Shown: piece after piece, positions 25,136 through 35,530 of the stretch
Numbering within the stretch: the stretch's first letter is position 1
How the letters are laid out: the number at the start of each line of letters is the position of its first letter
Source of the DNA: Acheta domesticus
Taxonomy: Eukaryota; Arthropoda; Insecta; Orthoptera; Gryllidae
Direction: 5' to 3'
Assembly (NCBI GenBank): GCA_031308135.1
Contig: JAHLJT010000631.1
Location: 191,164,955 to 191,228,954 of the forward strand
DNA length: 64,000 nt
Made by a program: the position numbers and the translations under genes
Notes under the pieces: generated by a model
The model's database searches: none
Told to the model about the DNA's origin: nothing
Seen by the model: the letters and a program-made list of their open reading frames with translations, nothing else

Positions 25136-25545
25136 CAAACTTCGCCCTCGCAGGTTTTCCGATCTTGTCGGCACGATTTCTGCCTCGCCTGCGCCAAATC
25201 ACTCCCGGAGATCCTCCGCGCGCCGCTCCCTGGGGTCTCCCACTCGTTGTAGCGCGCGTCCCGAGCGCCCGCAGGGAACAGCCTACATCGCCGTTACCCC
25301 TTCGCCCCCGTCAACGCCCACCCTCCGCATATCCCCGCCCCTGCCCCCCTCCCGCCCCCGCACCGCCCGCGCGACAGGCCCCCCGGGAGACGGCTCCGCG
25401 TCCAGCTGACCTCGTTAAAGCCTGCAAAGTTTTCGCTGCCTCTTGGCTCGTCGCGCGTTTGCTCGCCTCCGGCCGCCACGCCGCGGTGTCTCCTCAGACT
25501 GCCCGCCCTTCCGCGCACTCGTGTCCTCACCTTCATTCCTTCGGA
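25136..25545. other. CpG-rich island
   Basis: GC-rich with many CpGs and CCGCCC/GCGCGC words. Plus-strand frames of up to 234 codons start here and continue into the pyrimidine-rich tract, encoding only Pro/Arg/Ala- and then Pro/Ser/Leu-rich sequence. Confidence 0.6.
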
Positions 25546-26160
25546 TTCTCCAGATTGTCCTTCCCACTTCTCTCAATCATCCTTTTCGCATTTGTCATTC
25601 ATCCCATCCTTCTCGCATTTTTCATTCATCCCATCCTTCTCACATTTCTCATTCTTTCCTTCTCAAACCTCCCAACCCTCGGGACCCTCCCAAACCTCGC
25701 CACCCTCTCAAACTTCAAAAATATCCCGCCATCCGAACATTTCCAACCATCCCAACCGTTCAGACCGACCAACCTATTCAATCCTCCAGAACTTCCAATG
25801 TCACGCCTCTCTCGACCCTTCTAGCCATCCCAACCCTCCAAAATTTCCCAGTCCTCCCAGCTCATCCAACACCCGGAAGTCTCTCGAACATCTCAAACCT
25901 CATAGTACACCCAACTCAACTTTTCCGACCATCCGATACCTCCTATCCCTTCCAGATCTCCCCCCAACTCTTCCAACCTACTGAACCCTCCCACACTTAC
26001 CAAATCTTCGAACTCACCCTAATCCTCCCAACCCTTCCGACCCGACTCTCCTTACTACCTTAAATCTCCCAATCCCTTCCACACGTTCTGGCTCCGGAAA
26101 AAACCCCGAACCCTCTGGATCCTCCCAAGTCTCCGGGTCCCCCATGGCCCTCCCAATCCT
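25546..26160. repeat. Pyrimidine-rich low-complexity tract with 30-bp repeat
   Basis: About 600 bp of C/T-rich plus-strand DNA. At 25585-25660 a 30-bp unit (TTCATTCATCCCATCCTTCT plus CGCATTT) occurs about 2.5 times. Downstream, CCTCCCAA-type words recur irregularly. Three overlapping frames on the plus strand (234, 206 and 130 codons) remain open only because stops need purines, so none is called as a gene. Confidence 0.75.
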
Positions 26161-26500
26161 CCATGACCCTCCCGCCCCCGTCCGCCTTTCCCGCTCAGCC
26201 CTCGCGGCGCGACGGCGGAGTCGGAGAGTTTTTCTCGCCGGCTTTTATTATTTGTTATTTTGTTCGGCGACGCTCCATCTCTCCCTCGCAGGAGACTGCT
26301 AGCGCCTCTGGCGGCGGCGCGCGGGAGCCCCGCAGCGCTCATTTCGTATTCATCGCTCCCCAGAGCTTCCCCTCCCCGCCGCCTGTCGCGCTGTCGCTCG
26401 CCCGCTCGCGAGGGGGCGGTGGCTTATGTTTCAATTGTGTCGGCCACTTGTGCGTCCCTTGTCGGCGTACGCCCTGCGACGGCTCCCCCCATAAATGGTA
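26161..26500. other. CpG-rich island
   Basis: Dense CpG DNA around 26190-26420. Overlapping frames on both strands (82-112 codons) are compositional. A 90-codon minus-strand frame just right of it (26431-26703) has no recognised motif. Confidence 0.55.
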
Positions 26501-27320
26501 GTTTCTGAAACGTTAATTTTTATGGGGTTGGTGTATGTGGTTCCCTCGTCGCCGGAAGAGTTGGGATTGCGGACTGCGGATATCGCAGTTTCCGGGTTGT
26601 CGCTGAAGGTTACTTTCTGTCCGACCATTCGTTCGTAACGGTCCCTTCTTTCCACAAAGTTGCGTTGCGTAGAGACTGGGCAGATAGTAAGTTTTTTGTC
26701 CATTTGTGGGGAGTAAATGTAATATTCTCTCTTTCTCTTTTCCTTTTATTTCAATTTCTATCCCTTACCTTCTCTTTCTTCCTCTTTCTCTCTATTTTCT
26801 TTTTTCTCTTTCTTTCCTGCTCTATCTCTTTTTCTGTGTTTCTTTGTTTCACCTTGGCTATCTATCTTTCTCTTTATTTTGCTCTCTCTCTCTCTCTCCC
26901 TCCCCTCTCTGCTTACATTCGCATGTATTTGTCACTTATTAAAAAATTGAACTGAAACATTTATTATTTCGGACTTTTCATATATCAGATAAATTTAACA
27001 CAATTTTCTGCTAATAAAGAGACCGAGGATACACGAGTAACTTATAGACGTTAGTAAAAGAATGTGAATAAGCGGTCGTTGCAATGATCAGCAAGTGGTA
27101 GAATTAGCTTTTTTTCTGTTAAATATTTTGATGTTTTTTAGGAACTTGAATTTCAAGAATAAGCCATGCTAACATGGAGAAAGGTCACTTACGTTTCATT
27201 AGATATTATGTTTTTTGATTGCACCTTTTGGCATCAACTTTTGTCGTTGAGGAAAACTAGATGGCTCTCCTAGACACCCGGTATAGATAAGATGAAATGC
27301 TAGATTCCTATGTAGAAAAA
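26501..27320. other. CT-rich microsatellite-like tract and AT-rich DNA
   Basis: TTTCTC/CTCTCT-rich DNA spans about 26725-26915 (a degenerate CT microsatellite including a clean (CT)n run near 26883-26897), then AT-rich sequence. The 78- and 96-codon frames here are Leu/Phe/Ser read-throughs of the tract. Confidence 0.65.
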
Positions 27321-27328
27321 AATACGAC

Positions 27329-28128
27329 CAGAGGTGGTTTTACGCATAGGCACAGTAGGCACGTGCCTATGGCGGCAAATTTTCAAGGGCGGCAAATTTT
27401 CAAAGGCGCAAAATTTTCTTGATATTTTCTAAAATAAATTTAGGTTCTCTAAAAACTATAACAGCATATCTTATTATCTCAGCGTTTTAGATTATACTAT
27501 AATTATTGATGAATTTGCAAACCAAAAGGCACGTCGCAAAAGTTTGCATCAATAGACAAATTAGCTATAATTAATAAAACATTATTTCGACTGTATAAAA
27601 ACCCCATCCAAAAAGTTAAGTTATATTCCTTGTTTATAGCGGTAAATCGAAAATTATAAAAACTGTTACAACATCGTAATATTCTAACCCTTCAGTTGTA
27701 AATAAAAATCTATCATATCAATATTTAATAAAAGCTATTTAATTGTCTACTTCATTAGAGTATACGTTATGATTTCAGAAGTATATGAATCTGAAAGTAA
27801 GGCCCCTTGACGAAAGAAAAAATGTTGCAATTCTATTTGTTATGTTTTAGTTTACTTTTAATGTTAACGTTTCAGTGTTGACACGTTAATAATGTTGAAC
27901 GTTACTTGCTATGAAGATACAGTTTATATCCAAAATTAGCGAATCCAAAAAAAATATTTAATTTATGAAAAAAATGTGCAAAATGTAATGTTACTTTTAA
28001 AGTTAAAACGTTCAAATTAATGAGGAATTGTTACTGAAACGTTACAATTTGAAATGTAACATTAATTTTAAACAAGAGGCGGCAAATTTGATGTGCCTAC
28101 AGGTGGCAAAATTATTAATCCGCCTCTG
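27329..28128. mobile_element. hAT non-autonomous element with perfect 8-bp TSD
   Basis: The termini are CAGAGGTGGTTTTA at the left and the complement CAGAGGCGGATTAAT at the right (AATCCGCCTCTG). Subterminal inverted matches follow (GGCACGTGCCTATGGCGGCA against the complement of the GGCGGCAAATTTG...GTGCCTAC region). An identical 8-bp duplication AATACGAC lies at 27321-27328 and 28129-28136, as in hAT transposition. The 800-bp interior is AT-rich with no transposase frame. GGGCGGCAAATTTTCAA is repeated near the left end. Confidence 0.92.
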
Positions 28129-28136
28129 AATACGAC

Positions 28137-28508
28137 GTTAAAAATTCAACTAGATTGTTACGAGTATTTTGGGCTTCTCGTAGAAACGAAAGATTAATAT
28201 TTGCGGAATAAATTAATTACGGAAGAAATATAATTGTAGGAGGTAATTTCGTGTTACATCGATATCACTATTTCATCTCAAGTACTTCTGTAACAGCCAT
28301 TTGCAATTAACACATTGAAAGTGCGTATAAAGGTTATATTAAACGAACGAAACCCAGCAGTTCTGTCATCATGGCAGTAAGTTTCTTTAAAGTACTTTGT
28401 TTACTAGGTAGGATATTACAATTAATAAATTCAAATATTGTAACTAAGTTACGTACTTTCGATACTTTCAGAACGATAAATGTCTTAGAATTTGTCGTGT
28501 ACCCATTA
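28137..28508. other. AT-rich DNA, no feature recognised
   Basis: Flanking AT-rich DNA between a hAT element and a LINE tail. No repeat structure seen. Confidence 0.5.

Positions 28509-28563
<55 letters not shown>
28509..28563 (-). repeat. (ATT)n microsatellite, probably a LINE 3' tail
   Basis: Uninterrupted run of about 18 ATT units on the plus strand, so (AAT)n on the minus strand. It sits directly downstream, on the minus strand, of a LINE open-frame end and a short 3' untranslated stretch. The array is best read as the element's simple-repeat tail, a known property of several LINE clades including RTE. Confidence 0.85.
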
Positions 28564-28659
28564 AGCCTCTACATCCCATAGTAGACCCTACTATGGGGTT
28601 TCACATCATCTGAACAGATAATCTGAATTTTGAACATGCATAGTTTTCCACTACTCACG

Positions 28660-28935
28660 GCCCTCCGCCACTCAACACCTACTGCATTCTTAAAGTAGTC
28701 AGACCATCTAGTTTCCTGTCGGGCTTGTCTCCAACCTATTCGCGCGGGTCCCATACTGTTGCAGCATGGGTCCATCTTTGGTGCTCGAGACTCATCAAGT
28801 GCCAACCCCCTTTGCATTTAATACATATTGCTTCTTCTGCCGTATCTGGAATGCCACTTTTTCCCCTAATAACTGCATTTCGTATTCTGTGTTTAATAGA
28901 AATGTAGAGCATCTTTCTTTACATCTTCCGTTGAC
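28660..28935 (-). pseudogene. 5'-truncated LINE, C-terminal end of endonuclease-reverse transcriptase
   Basis: On the minus strand a degraded frame carries, in order, RKMLYISIKHRIRNAVIRGK, then ICIKCKGGWHLMSLEHQRWT, then TVWDPRE. After a stop or shift it continues in another frame with RQETRWSDYFKNAVGVEWRR. This matches the order of conserved features at the extreme C-terminus of insect endonuclease-reverse transcriptases (a 'DRIRN..IR', 'W.GH..R...RW', 'W.PR', 'GRP..RW.DD', 'W...A.DR' series), as I know them from RTE-like LINEs. The reverse transcriptase domain and everything upstream are missing, as expected for a 5'-truncated insertion. About 95 bp of 3' UTR and the (AAT)n tail follow. The clade assignment is from memory of motif order. 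The protein is dead, with at least one stop and one frameshift. Confidence 0.65.
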
Positions 28936-29569
28936 ATTACAATAAACATTGTCATAAAAACTGTTTTGATGAAAACGTATTACATTTATTAGAAATTGAA
29001 ACGATATTTGAGTATAATAAAATCGACATTTATATTAGAAATGTATATATGTATATTGACGTTTAGAAAGCAAACAAGTTCACTGTAGATTGAAGAACAA
29101 GAAGTCTCAAGAAAGCTCCATCTATGTGCTGAAAGTGTTTTACTTCTACAACTTTAACGATACTGAAATGAATAGTCTGGGCTTTTTAAACAGCGCTCTA
29201 ATAAGGAGTTAGTTAATCTTACATATTTGTGCTTTTCTTGAGGGTGTTCGCGGAGGAAACATCGAAACTTCGAAATTAAGTTCTTAAGACAATTTAAAGC
29301 ATGCTTTGTCTAATAAACTCCTTAGATATCCCGAATGGCTGAGCCGCGATAATCACGCAAACGTTGGTTTGAAAAAAATACTTTCTATGCATTAATTTGC
29401 ATTGAAGCTTACACTCCAGAAAGTTGTAAATAGTTTATTATTTACAAAAGAAATTAATATATTTATTCATAAAGAAACAAATAAGCCATAAACAAAAAAG
29501 CTGAAAAATTGTGAAAATCGGGAGGATTTTCATTTCTCTGACGTAAAATCATTCCCCCACACGTATTTC
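28936..29569. other. AT-rich DNA, no feature recognised
   Basis: AT-rich sequence between the LINE fragment and the large inverted repeat structure. Confidence 0.5.
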
Positions 29570-30086
29570 TCTTCTAGGTAAAGCAATGTTTACTCTCTCG
29601 TTACGAAGTAGAGAGAAAGTTATGTAATGCTGCATGAGGAAACGGCGAATTTTCGACAGAAAGACTCTTATGACAGGGCTCTGGCAACGAAAAAGTGGAT
29701 AAATTCTTTTGCTAAATTAAAAAAACCCTCTAACATGTAGTGTAGCCAGAATCCATGTTTCCTGGGTCCTCGATACCGAAAAATCAAACGATGACAAAAC
29801 CTTTGCCTGTCCGCCCGTCCGTCTGTGAATAATACTAGCGGCTAAACCGTTCAGCCGATTTTCTCTAAAATTGATATTCCCCAATTGATGTGCTTGACCC
29901 CTTGAATTTTGGGGGTCTGCCCCTGAGACATTTTAAACATTTTCAAAAAATTGCTCGAAAGTGTTTAACTTTTTTGTTGGATAGTGTGAAGGGCGTTTAA
30001 AACAAGGACAAATATTGTAAAATTTGGGCGTTTGATTGCTTCACATTTACATTGCTTCACACACATTCCGATGTCATCCCAAAGGC

Positions 30087-30203
30087 CCAAATGGTCGACC
30101 ATTTGGTGCGAAACTAAATATTTTCAAGCAAATATCAATACAAATGTGACAATTGTAACTCTTTTTCATATATCTAAATCATGTTACAACAATGAGACGG
30201 TTC
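30087..30203. repeat. Direct repeat unit 1 with 20-bp palindrome
   Basis: Starts with the perfect palindrome CCAAATGGTCGACCATTTGG (30087-30106) and continues with AAATATTTTCAAGCAAATAT, ACAAATGTGACAATTGTA and TTTTCATATATCTAAATCAT to TTACAACAATGAGACG. It is repeated at 30449-30570. Confidence 0.9.
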
Positions 30204-30448
30204 GTGTGCCATTTCTAAGATCTTTCTCGCTGATAGGAGTGTGTCTCGTTTCCGTTTAAAACTCTGATTTTTCGAAAATTGCAAAAGTTTAAAATTACTT
30301 CGGAGACTTCATACAACTAAAATATTAAGTAGTGGTGCTAAAACAGCACGTGTTTACTAGTCTTTAGTAATAGTTATGTAATACTATTTACACCACAATT
30401 TATCTACGAATTAACACACTTCAGTCGTAATTTTTTTTAAACTAGTTA

Positions 30449-30570
30449 CAAATGGTCGACCATTTGGTTAAAAAAATAAATATTTTCAAGCTAATATCAA
30501 CACAAATGTGACAATTGTAGCTGCTTTTCATATATCTAAATCATATGTATCAAGTTACAACAATGAGACG
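30449..30570. repeat. Direct repeat unit 2 with 18-bp palindrome
   Basis: Second copy of the unit at 30087-30203, in direct orientation and ~362 bp away. Its palindrome is CAAATGGTCGACCATTTG (30449-30466), one base pair shorter at each end. It has a small insertion before the shared TTACAACAATGAGACG. The two palindromes are the best conserved parts. Confidence 0.9.
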
Positions 30571-31054
30571 TCATTCACAGAAATTCACGGGCGCGACGCA
30601 GAATGCCATTGTTGCATTCCAGTCTGATATTCCCTGAAGGCTAGCTACTTCCACTTAATATATTTCAAATAGTTTTTAAAGAATTTATAAAATATTAATC
30701 AGTAAACGTATAACAAAAGTCAGAAAATAAGAAACGAACAAAGATGAAATAATATACACTTTCTAACTTACGTAGCATCCAACTGCCTCAAAGCATTTCT
30801 AAAATTACGTTCTCGAACCGAAATAAATTCGGAGCGGGCGAATTTGCCTGTAGCCAAATTACACAAAAATACTCATATTTTCAAAAAATTCAACATGACC
30901 TTATTCGAAGATCGGTTTTTTAACACATTTAATTAAGAAAAAATGTATCTTCATAATTGACGTTGTATGAAGACACCGAATATTTTTTATTTGCTTTATA
31001 ATTGTCGAAAAATCAGGTATTTTAACGAATATGAGACCTGCATCATTCCCTTAA

Positions 31055-32153
31055 CCCTTTGTGCTCGGTATGCGTTAGAAAGTGATTGGCCCTACAGGTC
31101 GGAAGGCATCTGAGATATGACAGGTTGAGGGCGTCGCGCATCTCGGAATGTGATGTCTTAGACCTGTCGTACAGGTCGGAGGGCAGCTCTGAGATGACAC
31201 GTTGAATTTGCTACTTGGAAGGCATCTGAGAGATGACATACATTGTATTATAAAATATTCAGATAAGACCTCTGTTAACAATGTCGAATTACCAAGTCCC
31301 AGAAGCGAAACATAGTTGGGTATAATAATACGAGCGATCAGAAAGATAACACTCCAATCTCGTCTTCCTCAGTTGTATTGTTTCAGCGGAGTAAAGCTTG
31401 TGCTAAGTTCTGTGTTGCGTGTGTTTGCAAAATGATAGAGAAAAATGGACTAAGAAATGAGAAAATAGAGAAAATATTATTAGATATTTTTGAAAGTAAA
31501 TAAGTGATTGAGAATAGGAATAGATTAAGGAATTCAGAAATGGATTTTTTATCGTAAATCCTGTCCTGGAAAACCTGCTATGCACCCTGGAGATTGATTT
31601 GAGAAATTTCATACTAAAAAGTATTTTAAATATTAGATATAACATGAAAAAAATGTCAATAGTATTTAACTCCATGTTGAATATTTAAGAAATAAAAATT
31701 ACATCTGTGTTTTTTATTTATTACCTTAAATTTTAGAGACAGTAAAATCATAAAAATGATGGGTATTTTCAAGCTGAAATTCACTTATTAAAATTACATT
31801 CAATAATTTCTTCAACAATATACATTCATCCCTGTTTTATTAGCATGATCGGGTAGGAGAAATAATGTGATTATAATTTTAGGAATTTCAGAGAAAACTT
31901 GAGACATGAAAACAGTGACGATTCTTTTCGTGTTGTGACTGAACGACGTACGAGCTGTGTGCAAGCGCGCCGAGCCCAGATGCGTGCAAGGAGTTCGCGG
32001 TGTGCAAGCGCGCCGAGCCCAGATGCCATTTTCCGATGTCACCCCAGAGATGCCGTCCGACCTGAAGGACATACCGTCGCGTCGCTCATAGCCATACGAT
32101 TCAATGTGGCGCTGTGATGTGTCATTTCTAAGATGCCCTCCTACCGCAAAGGG
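31055..32153. mobile_element. piggyBac-like non-autonomous element
   Basis: TTAA (31051-31054) precedes CCCTTTGTGCTCGG on the left. The right end is ACCGCAAAGGG followed by TTG, which looks like a mutated TTAA. Subterminal inverted similarity continues (GGAAGGCATCTGAGATATGA on the left against the complement of TCATTTCTAAGATGCCCTCC on the right). TTAA plus CCCTTTG ends is typical of piggyBac elements. The related family F copy at 33535-33565 gives an approximate empty site: ATTCTCTTAATCGTCC corresponds to ATTCCCTTAA on the left and CGTCCTTCAC on the right. Near the left end a TACAGGTCGGA(A/G)GGCA unit followed by CTGAGA(T)ATGACA is repeated two to three times. There is no transposase frame in 1.1 kb. 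Confidence 0.7.
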
Positions 32154-32176
32154 TTGCGTCCTTCACGCAACCCTTT
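32148..32176. repeat. Perfect 12-bp stem hairpin at the right edge of the piggyBac-like element
   Basis: AAAGGGTTGCGT, a 5-base loop CCTTC, then ACGCAACCCTTT. The left stem overlaps the last bases of the piggyBac-like end. The right stem may be a second copy of that end in inverted orientation. Confidence 0.85.
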
Positions 32177-32566
32177 AAATGTAATTAAAAAAAAATGTGG
32201 TGTTTTTCAGAAAAAATGTTTTAAGAAAACACAAATTGCCTATATTTGACCAGTAATTTCGCAAAATATGCTCATGTGTTTGAAAAATTGAACACATTAT
32301 TTTTATAGGTGTTTATTTTGATGAACGTTTCATTAAAAACTAGTGCTGTTACAGAAAGACACAGACTTTCCCATATTAGCTTTGTATTTCCTTCGGTCTG
32401 GGCTAGCTATTCGGAATTGTCACATACTCCTGCCAGCTGCCATCTATCGTCGCCCAAATTACATTTTTTCGACATTTTCTTAAGTTTTTGGTTTCCTAAT
32501 GGTAGAACGGAAATATTACTTTTAGAATATTAAAGGACACAAAGACCTCGTCAAATATGGCAATTT

Positions 32567-33080
32567 CCTTTACAAATTTGTAGCCGTTTTCAAGAAAATG
32601 GCGTTTAAGCGCTACTAAAATTGCGAAATTTGAAGCTATTTTTCACAGAAAATTTTTGAGTTTCCAAAAAAGTTTATTTAAAAGTCATTTGTAGCACATT
32701 AACTCACAAATACAAACGTGTTTACAAATTTGGAGCCATTTATGAGAAAATGGAGATTGGGCGTTTCTGAAAATGCGGAATTTTGAGCTACTTTTCACAG
32801 AAAACTGTTGAGTTTTCAAGAAACTGTTCTTGACATTATTTAAAGCACTTAAACTCGCATATATGATAATGTAAACAAATCGCCACTAATGTAAATATTA
32901 CCTACCTGAGGGACAAGTCAAAAAAATTACATTTTTGCCATTTTTGAAAAAAACAAAAGAATAGAGAGATATGGAGTTTATGTTATCTGATAGGGTACAT
33001 TTAGCACTATCCGTACCAAAACTTTAAAGAAAAAATTTGGAGCAGTTTTTGAGAAAATCTTGTTGTTTTTTTAATTGCTC
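32567..33080. repeat. Diverged ~155-bp tandem repeat
   Basis: The phrase ACAAATTTG(T/G)AGCC followed by (G)TTTTCAAGAAAATGG..., then a TTTTGA(A)GCTA(T/C)TTTTCACA block, AGAAAA(T/C)T(T/G)TTGAGTTT and a run to ...GCACTTAAACTC, is present at about 32571 and again at about 32724. A weaker third start (TTTGGAGCAGTTTTTGAGAA) is near 33037. It lies within the foldback structure. Confidence 0.75.
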
Positions 33081-34030
33081 GAATTACACGCAATACTGCG
33101 CGAAAACTACTAAAATTTTCATTAAAATGTACGTGGCATTAAAGAAAAAACTCAATATGAAGAACAAATTTTATTTGAAGGAAAAATCTGTATTTGCATT
33201 TTTGTAGTTTGAGGAAGACGCCGAATAAAATTCAAACATTTGCAATTTTCGAAAATTCAGAGTTACACGTAAAAATTGTATCTATGCCACCTTAGTAAGT
33301 GCGTTTGACTCTGTTTTTACAAGAAATTTACAAGAAACAAGAATTTTTTACTGGCGAAAATTCGTTATTTTTTCGCGTATCATTACATAACTTTCCCTAT
33401 ACTACGTATATCACTCCGTATATACGTACGAATACGCAAAAGTAAAAAAATATGTTTATTTTCATAATTGTAGGAAGACACCGAAAAAAAATTTGATTTT
33501 TTCAATATTCGAAAAAATCGTTGTTTTCAACGAACATGACACCTGCAACATTCTCTTAATCGTCCTTTACACTGTTCAATAATAAACTTTAACCAAAAAT
33601 AATGGAGCCGTGTTTTGAAAATTTTGAAAATGTCCCAGAGGTACGTAATGTACACCCAAAATTAAAATATCCCTTTCAAATTCAAGGAGCCGCAGCATCA
33701 GCCAGATCAATTGGGGAATAGCAATTTTACAGAAAATAGGTTGAATGGTTAAGCCGCTAGCGTTGTTCATACACTGACGAAGCGACGGACGTTTTGCCGT
33801 CAATCGATTTTTTGGTGTTGATAACACACATAACATGAATTTTGGCCACATCGCGTGTTGGAGGATTTTTTTCTAAATTTAGCATTTGGATTTATCCACT
33901 TTTTCGTTGCCAAAACCCTGTAGTAGTTTTTCTGCCGAAAATTCGCTGTTTCTTCGCGCAGCATTCCGTAACTTCCTCTCTATGACGGTAGCGGTAGCGA
34001 GAATGTAAATATAGAATCTTTCCTTGAATG

Positions 34031-34880
34031 AAATCTGTTCCTTAAAAATTGATTTTGAAGTGTACTCAATTTTTCGAAAAGTTATACTAAATTCATATAA
34101 ATTTTAATGGTTGAAAAAACAGGGAAACCCGTGCATTCATGCCTCCTTAACCCTCGCCGGATCTATACATATGGCCACTACGGTGAGTTCTCACTACCGA
34201 CGGCAGCCAGGCAAGCAGCCAGTCTATTTAGGTAAGGGCAAAGGTTACACTACATGATTGTAATAATTAAATGAATTACATTGCAACTACATCATGCAAT
34301 GCATTGCGATTGCCATCGACCAGCATGGTGATCCGATTCTCTCCAAGGCTGCCACGGAAGAAAGTGAGCGAGCCGATCGGAAAAACTGTTTCGTTTTCGG
34401 TTATCCCGCTAGTTTCTGATTCCAGGAATTCAATTATAGATTTAAGTAAAATGCATATGTTTGAATCACGAAATAAAAATATACAATTAATTAGATTGTG
34501 TTATATTCTAGACTTTGAAATAAGGTGTAAATATAATTTTTATACAATTTTATTGCATAATACATTGTTTCATCGTGAGTTTGTGAGGCAGGCCGACAAG
34601 CACACTCCATCATGTGTTATCATCTAGTGGAAAATAATGGTACTCCTTGCACCTGTTCTTACACCGGAGGCCAGTATTACGTAATACAACACAGGCAGCT
34701 AATTGCTTGGTTGAATCGCGACCGTATCAAGCAGTGCTTCGTCGTGCGACATTTAACGGCACGACCGAGGACGCGATACGACGCGAGGACGTGATATATT
34801 CCATCGTGAAGACGGACCTTGACGCGTCACGTCATACTAACTGAGGAATAGGTAAATTGTCAGCAACAATCAACGAGCGC
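34031..34880. other. No gene recognised
   Basis: Mixed AT-rich and balanced DNA. A TTAACCCTCGCCGGATC phrase at 34148 resembles a piggyBac-type end but has no partner. The 118-codon frame at 34271-34627 has no recognised domain. Confidence 0.45.
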
Positions 34881-35100
34881 GGTGTTGGAGATTTGAACGG
34901 CAACCGCCGCGCTCCCCTTGAGCGTCGCTTATCCGCGCGCCGCGGCGCGTCGGCTCAGTGCTCGCGTTCCGATCGCCGCGCCGCGGCCGCGCATCGGCTG
35001 CTGAACCTCTCGAATATATCACCTCCGCACCTCCCACGCGCCCCTCCGCACGCGCGCGGAAAACAAGTCATAAATCAGCTCTAACGCCTGTCCCTGCGAC
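34881..35100. other. CpG-rich island
   Basis: Dense CpG DNA with CGCGCGCCGCGGCGCGTCGG-like sequence near 34935. Frames on the plus strand (75 and 220 codons) are read-throughs into the following C-rich tract. Confidence 0.6.
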
Positions 35101-35530
35101 TGCCCCCACCCTCTCCACTCCTCTCGCGCTTCCGTTCCCGCCCCCGATGCACCCTCGCCCTTTCCGCCTCCCCGCCACACACGCGCCCCCTACTCTTGCC
35201 CTCACTCCTGCCCCGCCTTGGCCTGTCCCCTCGCCTCTTCCCGCTCTTTCGGCTTCTTTGTTCCGTTCTCGTTTGTGCTACGCGCTCGCCTATGCCCTGT
35301 CCTGCATGTCCTCTCCATCCTTCCCCCTCCTCTGCCCTCGCCATTGCCTTGTCTCTGCCCTCGGCCCTGCGACCCTACCTTCGACCCTACCCTCGCCTCT
35401 GCCCTCGCCTCTGCCCCCGGCCCTGCCGTCGGCCCTGCCCTCGGCCCTGCCCTCGCCCTGCCCTCGGCCGTGCCCTCGGCCCTCACAACACCATACAATA
35501 CAATACAACATAACACAATACAATACAAAC
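35101..35530. repeat. C-rich minisatellite-like tract with ATACA tail
   Basis: Irregular repeats of CCCTCGCCTCTGC and GCCCTCGGCCCTGCC units run to about 35490, followed by ATACAATACAA/CATAACACAATAC simple repeats. All frames over it (85-220 codons, both strands) are low-complexity and are rejected as genes. Confidence 0.8.

Larger units (their letters stand above)
29570..34030. mobile_element. 4.4-kb foldback structure built from repeat family F
   Basis: The segment 29570-30330 and the complement of 33430-34030 share the same blocks in the same order: a CGAATTTTCG(A/G)CAGAAA block, GGCAACGAAAAAGTGGATAA, (C)CTCTAACATG, GCAAAAC..GTCCG, ATACTAGCGGCTAAACC, a run spelled ATTCCCCAATTGAT on both arms, GACATTTT(C)AAA, and a CCGAA..TTTCGAAAATT block. 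The arms are clearly diverged, perhaps three quarters identical by eye. The central part holds further partial copies (30930-31050, 33175-33420), internal tandem repeats and a piggyBac-like insertion. No protein frame above about 118 codons occurs and none has a known domain. I do not recognise a named superfamily. It may be one foldback transposon or several tail-to-tail copies of one family. Confidence 0.6.

Noticed and set aside
25120..26063. Overlapping plus-strand frames of 234, 206 and 130 codons
   Set aside because: All run through the same pyrimidine-rich tract in different frames and encode low-complexity Pro/Ser/Leu sequence.
34148..34175. TTAACCCTCGCCGGATC as a piggyBac end
   Set aside because: No inverted partner with TTAA was found within several kb.
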